DNA of 64,000 nucleotides from Panopea generosa (lineage: Eukaryota > Mollusca > Bivalvia > Adapedonta > Hiatellidae). The translations under genes and the position numbers were made by a program. The stretch is from contig CM055903.1 in assembly GCA_029582155.1 (NCBI GenBank), forward strand, positions 42,981,769 to 43,045,768. Reading direction: 5' to 3'. The notes under the pieces are model-generated. The model saw only the letters and a program-made list of their open reading frames with translations. It had not been told where the DNA came from and did no database searches. Shown piece by piece: positions 61,152-64,000 of this stretch. How positions within the stretch are numbered: the stretch's first letter is position 1; each line of letters opens with the position of its first letter.

Positions 61152-61413
61152 AATGCAGTGTTTGTAATCATTTATTGCATTTTAAAAGATAATGTTAATC
61201 AGTTCAAAGCAAATCTGATTTGAGGTGATATAGGACTTTTTAGAACATTTCTTAATAATACACATTAGTGTCTGATCTTTTTAATGCAGTGTTTGTAATC
61301 ATTTATTGCATTTTAAAAGATAATGTTAATCAGTTCAAAGCAAATCTGAATTGAGGTGATATAGGACTTTTTAGAACATTTCTTAATAATACACATTAGT
61401 GTCTGATCTTTTT
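61152..61413. repeat. 131-bp direct duplication
   Basis: AATGCAGTGTTTGTAATCAT starts at 61152 and again at 61283; the two copies are almost identical, so the duplication is recent. Confidence 0.95.
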
Positions 61414-61635
61414 TAACGATTCCTTTTTAATACCTGAGCTATAATAATAGCTATTATAGCTAACGTTTATCTCATGCCAACTATAAATTAAAGTTTGTAT
61501 CTTGTGTATTGTGTAAGTGTCAACATCATTTATTGTAAAATATGTATAATCAAAATTTATTTGATTATTGAGCAAGTTCATCATTGCACGATATACGTAA
61601 AGCGGGTAATTACCGTTTCTTATGCAACCAATTAA

Positions 61636-61638
<3 letters not shown>

Positions 61639-61685
<47 letters not shown>
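61639..61685. repeat. (TA)n microsatellite
   Basis: About 47 bases of alternating TA. Confidence 0.95.
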
Positions 61686-61687
<2 letters not shown>

Positions 61688-62034
61688 TAAACCTATCTTA
61701 CCTGTACTGATCAACAATGTGTTTACAACTGTTCTCAAGTAAACAAATACGGACAGCATGACTGTATAGTTACGACACCATGTTGAAAGTTAAATGCCAA
61801 TATTCTCTCTTTAACAAATCTCCATGAAAATCGTCGATTAATATTTATTTTAATATTATATTTTATTTACGGCGAAGATTATTGTTAATTTCCCTCGTAC
61901 GATTATACATATGTATATTGTTATATAATGTCATTCGTCCGTCGTCCGTCGTCTGTAAGCAGTACATTTCCTTTCTCTGAAACCACTTTAGTTTAGTTAA
62001 CACTTATTGTTTTACTTCGATTGTATTACAACTT

Positions 62035-62190
62035 AGATAAAGCTCGAAGTCTTCCTGGGTAGAACAAGTAGTAAGTATATGCTTAATGTGTCTTGGTCTA
62101 GGACACCACACACAGCCGTGATGGAGGATCGAACTCATAACCCTCCGATCCTGGGGCCAATGCTCTACCACTGGACCACGCTCACCACTG
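62035..62190 (-). mobile_element. tRNA-derived SINE, copy 1
   Basis: Read in reverse: an A-box-like TGGTCCAGTGGTAGAGC and a B-box-like GAGTTCGATCC, followed by a body with TAGACCAAGACACATT and CTACCCAGGAAGACTTCGAG. Same family as 62720-62880. Confidence 0.65.
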
Positions 62191-62719
62191 AAACCATTGG
62201 GCCACTTATGATCAAATTATTTTCATGAATGCATTTCTTGTATGTAAAACTGATCACCAAATGATCATTAAATATAGCTCTGTTAGATTTGTACAAATGG
62301 TGTCCACGAGGTTAAGACTCCGCCGCGATGGCTCAATTGGTTGACACACGTGATTATAAAAGAGATTAATATGTTTATAAATGGAACTGCTTTTGCCAAA
62401 ATGTTCACAGACGCATGGTTTGAACGAAGAGATTCAATTGTTAAAATGTCTGGGTTTCACTGTCTTAAGGGGTCGAGAGTGGTCCCAAAAGAGTAGAAAA
62501 GTGATTCACAAAGTATTTTCTTAAGAACCGGTCAGTCAAATTTGTTCATATTGTGGCGTAAAGTATATACCTTTTTAACCAAATATAAACATTATATTTC
62601 CATGTTATTATGAACAAATTGAATACCTGTTAGTATTGATTACTTTTACATTGTGCGAAACCATATTACTCTTTGTCTATGGTACAGACTTTCTTATTTA
62701 TTTTACGTCGATTGTGAAA

Positions 62720-62880
62720 CAAGTTACAAATCATGCTCGAAATCTTCCTGAGTAGAACCAGTATTAAGCATATGTATCTTGCTCAAGGACACCATACAAA
62801 GCCGTGGCGGAGGATCGACCCACGTCCCTCCGATCATGGGTACGGTGATCTACCACTGAACCACCTGCTTTACAGACTAT
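62720..62880 (-). mobile_element. tRNA-derived SINE, copy 2
   Basis: Read in reverse: GGTGGTTCAGTGGTAGATC (like the 5' half of tRNA-Gly) and GGGTCGATCCTCC, then CTCAGGAAGATTTCGAGC, parallel to the copy at 62035. It lies 540 bases upstream of gene 2. Confidence 0.7.
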
Positions 62881-63394
62881 GGTATCTGAAAAGAATGTCT
62901 GAGATCAGGAGCGTATTGATTCGGCTAAATATTTTTACAAAACTTTTGATTTTGTAGACTTTAAAACAAGGATCAATTATAAAATATTGATTAGTTTGAA
63001 TACGAATAAAGAGACAAAAATGCCACCCTCGTGCAAATTTAAGATAAGTATAACACATGAAAAAATGGTAAATCATTGGTGCGGAATACAAAGTGAATGT
63101 AAAAAAGTTTTGAAATAAACGAAAATATGAACAAAAAAAGTTTTGAAATTATTGGTGCATTGAGCCACTCCAATATTATTTATTGGTGCAGCAATTCTGC
63201 ACCATACCACACCCTTGTCTACGTCCATGGAGTTCATGGACATTTCTTTGCGAGATGCATGCATGCCATATATTATAGCTTATCCCAACATACGATATTT
63301 ATACCTGCTCCTGCCAGTGTGTATTTTAAAGACGGTGTATAAATCACTTGTAAGATATTTAACGTTCTATTTTTATAGATAACTTAATTTACAG

Positions 63395-64000
63395 ATACTC
63401 CGTGCACGACCTCCCAAAGATGCTTGCCCAACTTTTACTAACCATGGTGGCAATTCAGACAACATCAGCTGAACAGAAATTACGAGCGTCCAAAACATTT
63501 TCGAATGATCATCTGAACAATGTACAGTTTCATAATAGAGATATATATGTGGCAGGCCGTGGACATATTTACCAACTAAATGATAATTTGACAATTCTTA
63601 CAAGCACTGTTACATGTGAAGACAAAACGTCTGTCTGTGATAATGTAAACAAGATTCTCTTGGTGAACGATAATACAGACGAACTGGTTCTCTGTGGCAC
63701 AGGGAATGATGGGAAATGTGAAATGAGGAAATTAGGTGATATTAACACTGTGACACATACAGGTTCAGACGTTTTGAAAGTTTCTACTAATGAGAAAAGA
63801 CCAGCACGTGCGTTTATCATGTCTGATGGAAACATAATGATTGGAGTAACATATGGATCAGGACTAGAAGAGGTTCCTTCCTCCCTTGTATCTAGAGGAA
63901 TATCATATGACAATGCCATAAGTACGAGGTCTGTTTTAGATACAAAGTTTGACGAGGTTAAGCGTCTAATATTAGGCATACATAAAACTGATGGGCAATC
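63395..64000 (+). CDS. Second plexin-like gene, first coding exon (Sema domain), 3' partial
   Basis: The exon follows acceptor AATTTACAG. ATG at 63420 has A at -3 and opens a frame that stays open to the window end (193 codons plus two bases). Residues 1-17 (MLAQLLLTMVAIQTTSA) are a likely signal peptide. The rest fits the N-terminal blades of a Sema beta-propeller: VQFHNRDIYVAGRGHIYQL, a TC..C pair, VNKILLVND, LVLCGTGNDGKCEMRKL (plexin 'CGs..qG.C.lR.L') and RPARAFIM. Sema domains of plexins and MET-type receptors bind semaphorins or related ligands outside the cell. It lies 28 kb downstream of gene 1 on the same strand, so the two are likely tandem paralogues. Whether it has a GAP, a kinase or a short tail cannot be seen. 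Confidence 0.88.

Noticed and set aside
62720-62880. A functional tRNA-Gly-like gene
   Set aside because: The A and B boxes match, but the sequence cannot fold into a full tRNA with acceptor stem and continues into a SINE body shared with 62035-62190.

Overview
The window looks like an intron-rich, AT-rich animal genome, most likely a bivalve mollusc. This is inferred from the repeat and SINE types and from a 2A-bearing CR1-like LINE; no species call is possible. Only two host genes are supported, both on the + strand and both members of the plexin (Sema/PSI/IPT) family, so the window appears to cut through a tandem plexin-like cluster.

Gene 1 (positions <1 to 34961) enters the window already past its Sema domain. 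Seventeen exons join in one continuous frame (2583 bases, 860 residues plus stop). They encode IPT1, PSI2, IPT2, PSI3, IPT3 to IPT6, a transmembrane helix and a cytoplasmic tail of about 156 residues. The plexin RasGAP/Rho-binding region is absent. The tail instead carries an ITAM-like pair (YREI-x8-YQDL) and three repeats of a YIHP (YxxP) motif. After the stop the same frame continues as a decayed tail with three more stops.

Gene 2 starts at 63420 with a signal peptide and the first ~190 residues of a Sema domain, and runs off the right edge. A possible 5' non-coding exon lies at 59090-59183.

The introns of gene 1 hold most of the local structure. There is a 126-bp minisatellite (2351-3450), a 49-bp minisatellite that has copied a splice acceptor (9910-10326), and a ~4-kb, 37-bp satellite ending at another acceptor (24690-28700). 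Decayed partial copies of two exons lie beside the originals. Mobile elements include a TA-flanked pogo-like non-autonomous transposon (17696-18588), a Tc1-like transposase remnant (21220-21665) and a dead 2-kb mariner (29048-31039). An unrecognised decayed coding region lies on the minus strand (11025-12648).

The intergenic part (35200-63390) is repeat territory. It holds two decayed L1/Tx1-like LINE fragments, a CR1-like LINE with an N-terminal 2A sequence (39636-42995, minus), an orphan ORF1p (45888-46828, minus), tRNA-derived SINEs, foldback elements, microsatellites and a ~124-bp array (56950-58560). No CRISPR, rRNA or true tRNA gene was seen. All exon calls were made by eye from frame continuity, splice signals and family motifs, without alignment or transcript data.
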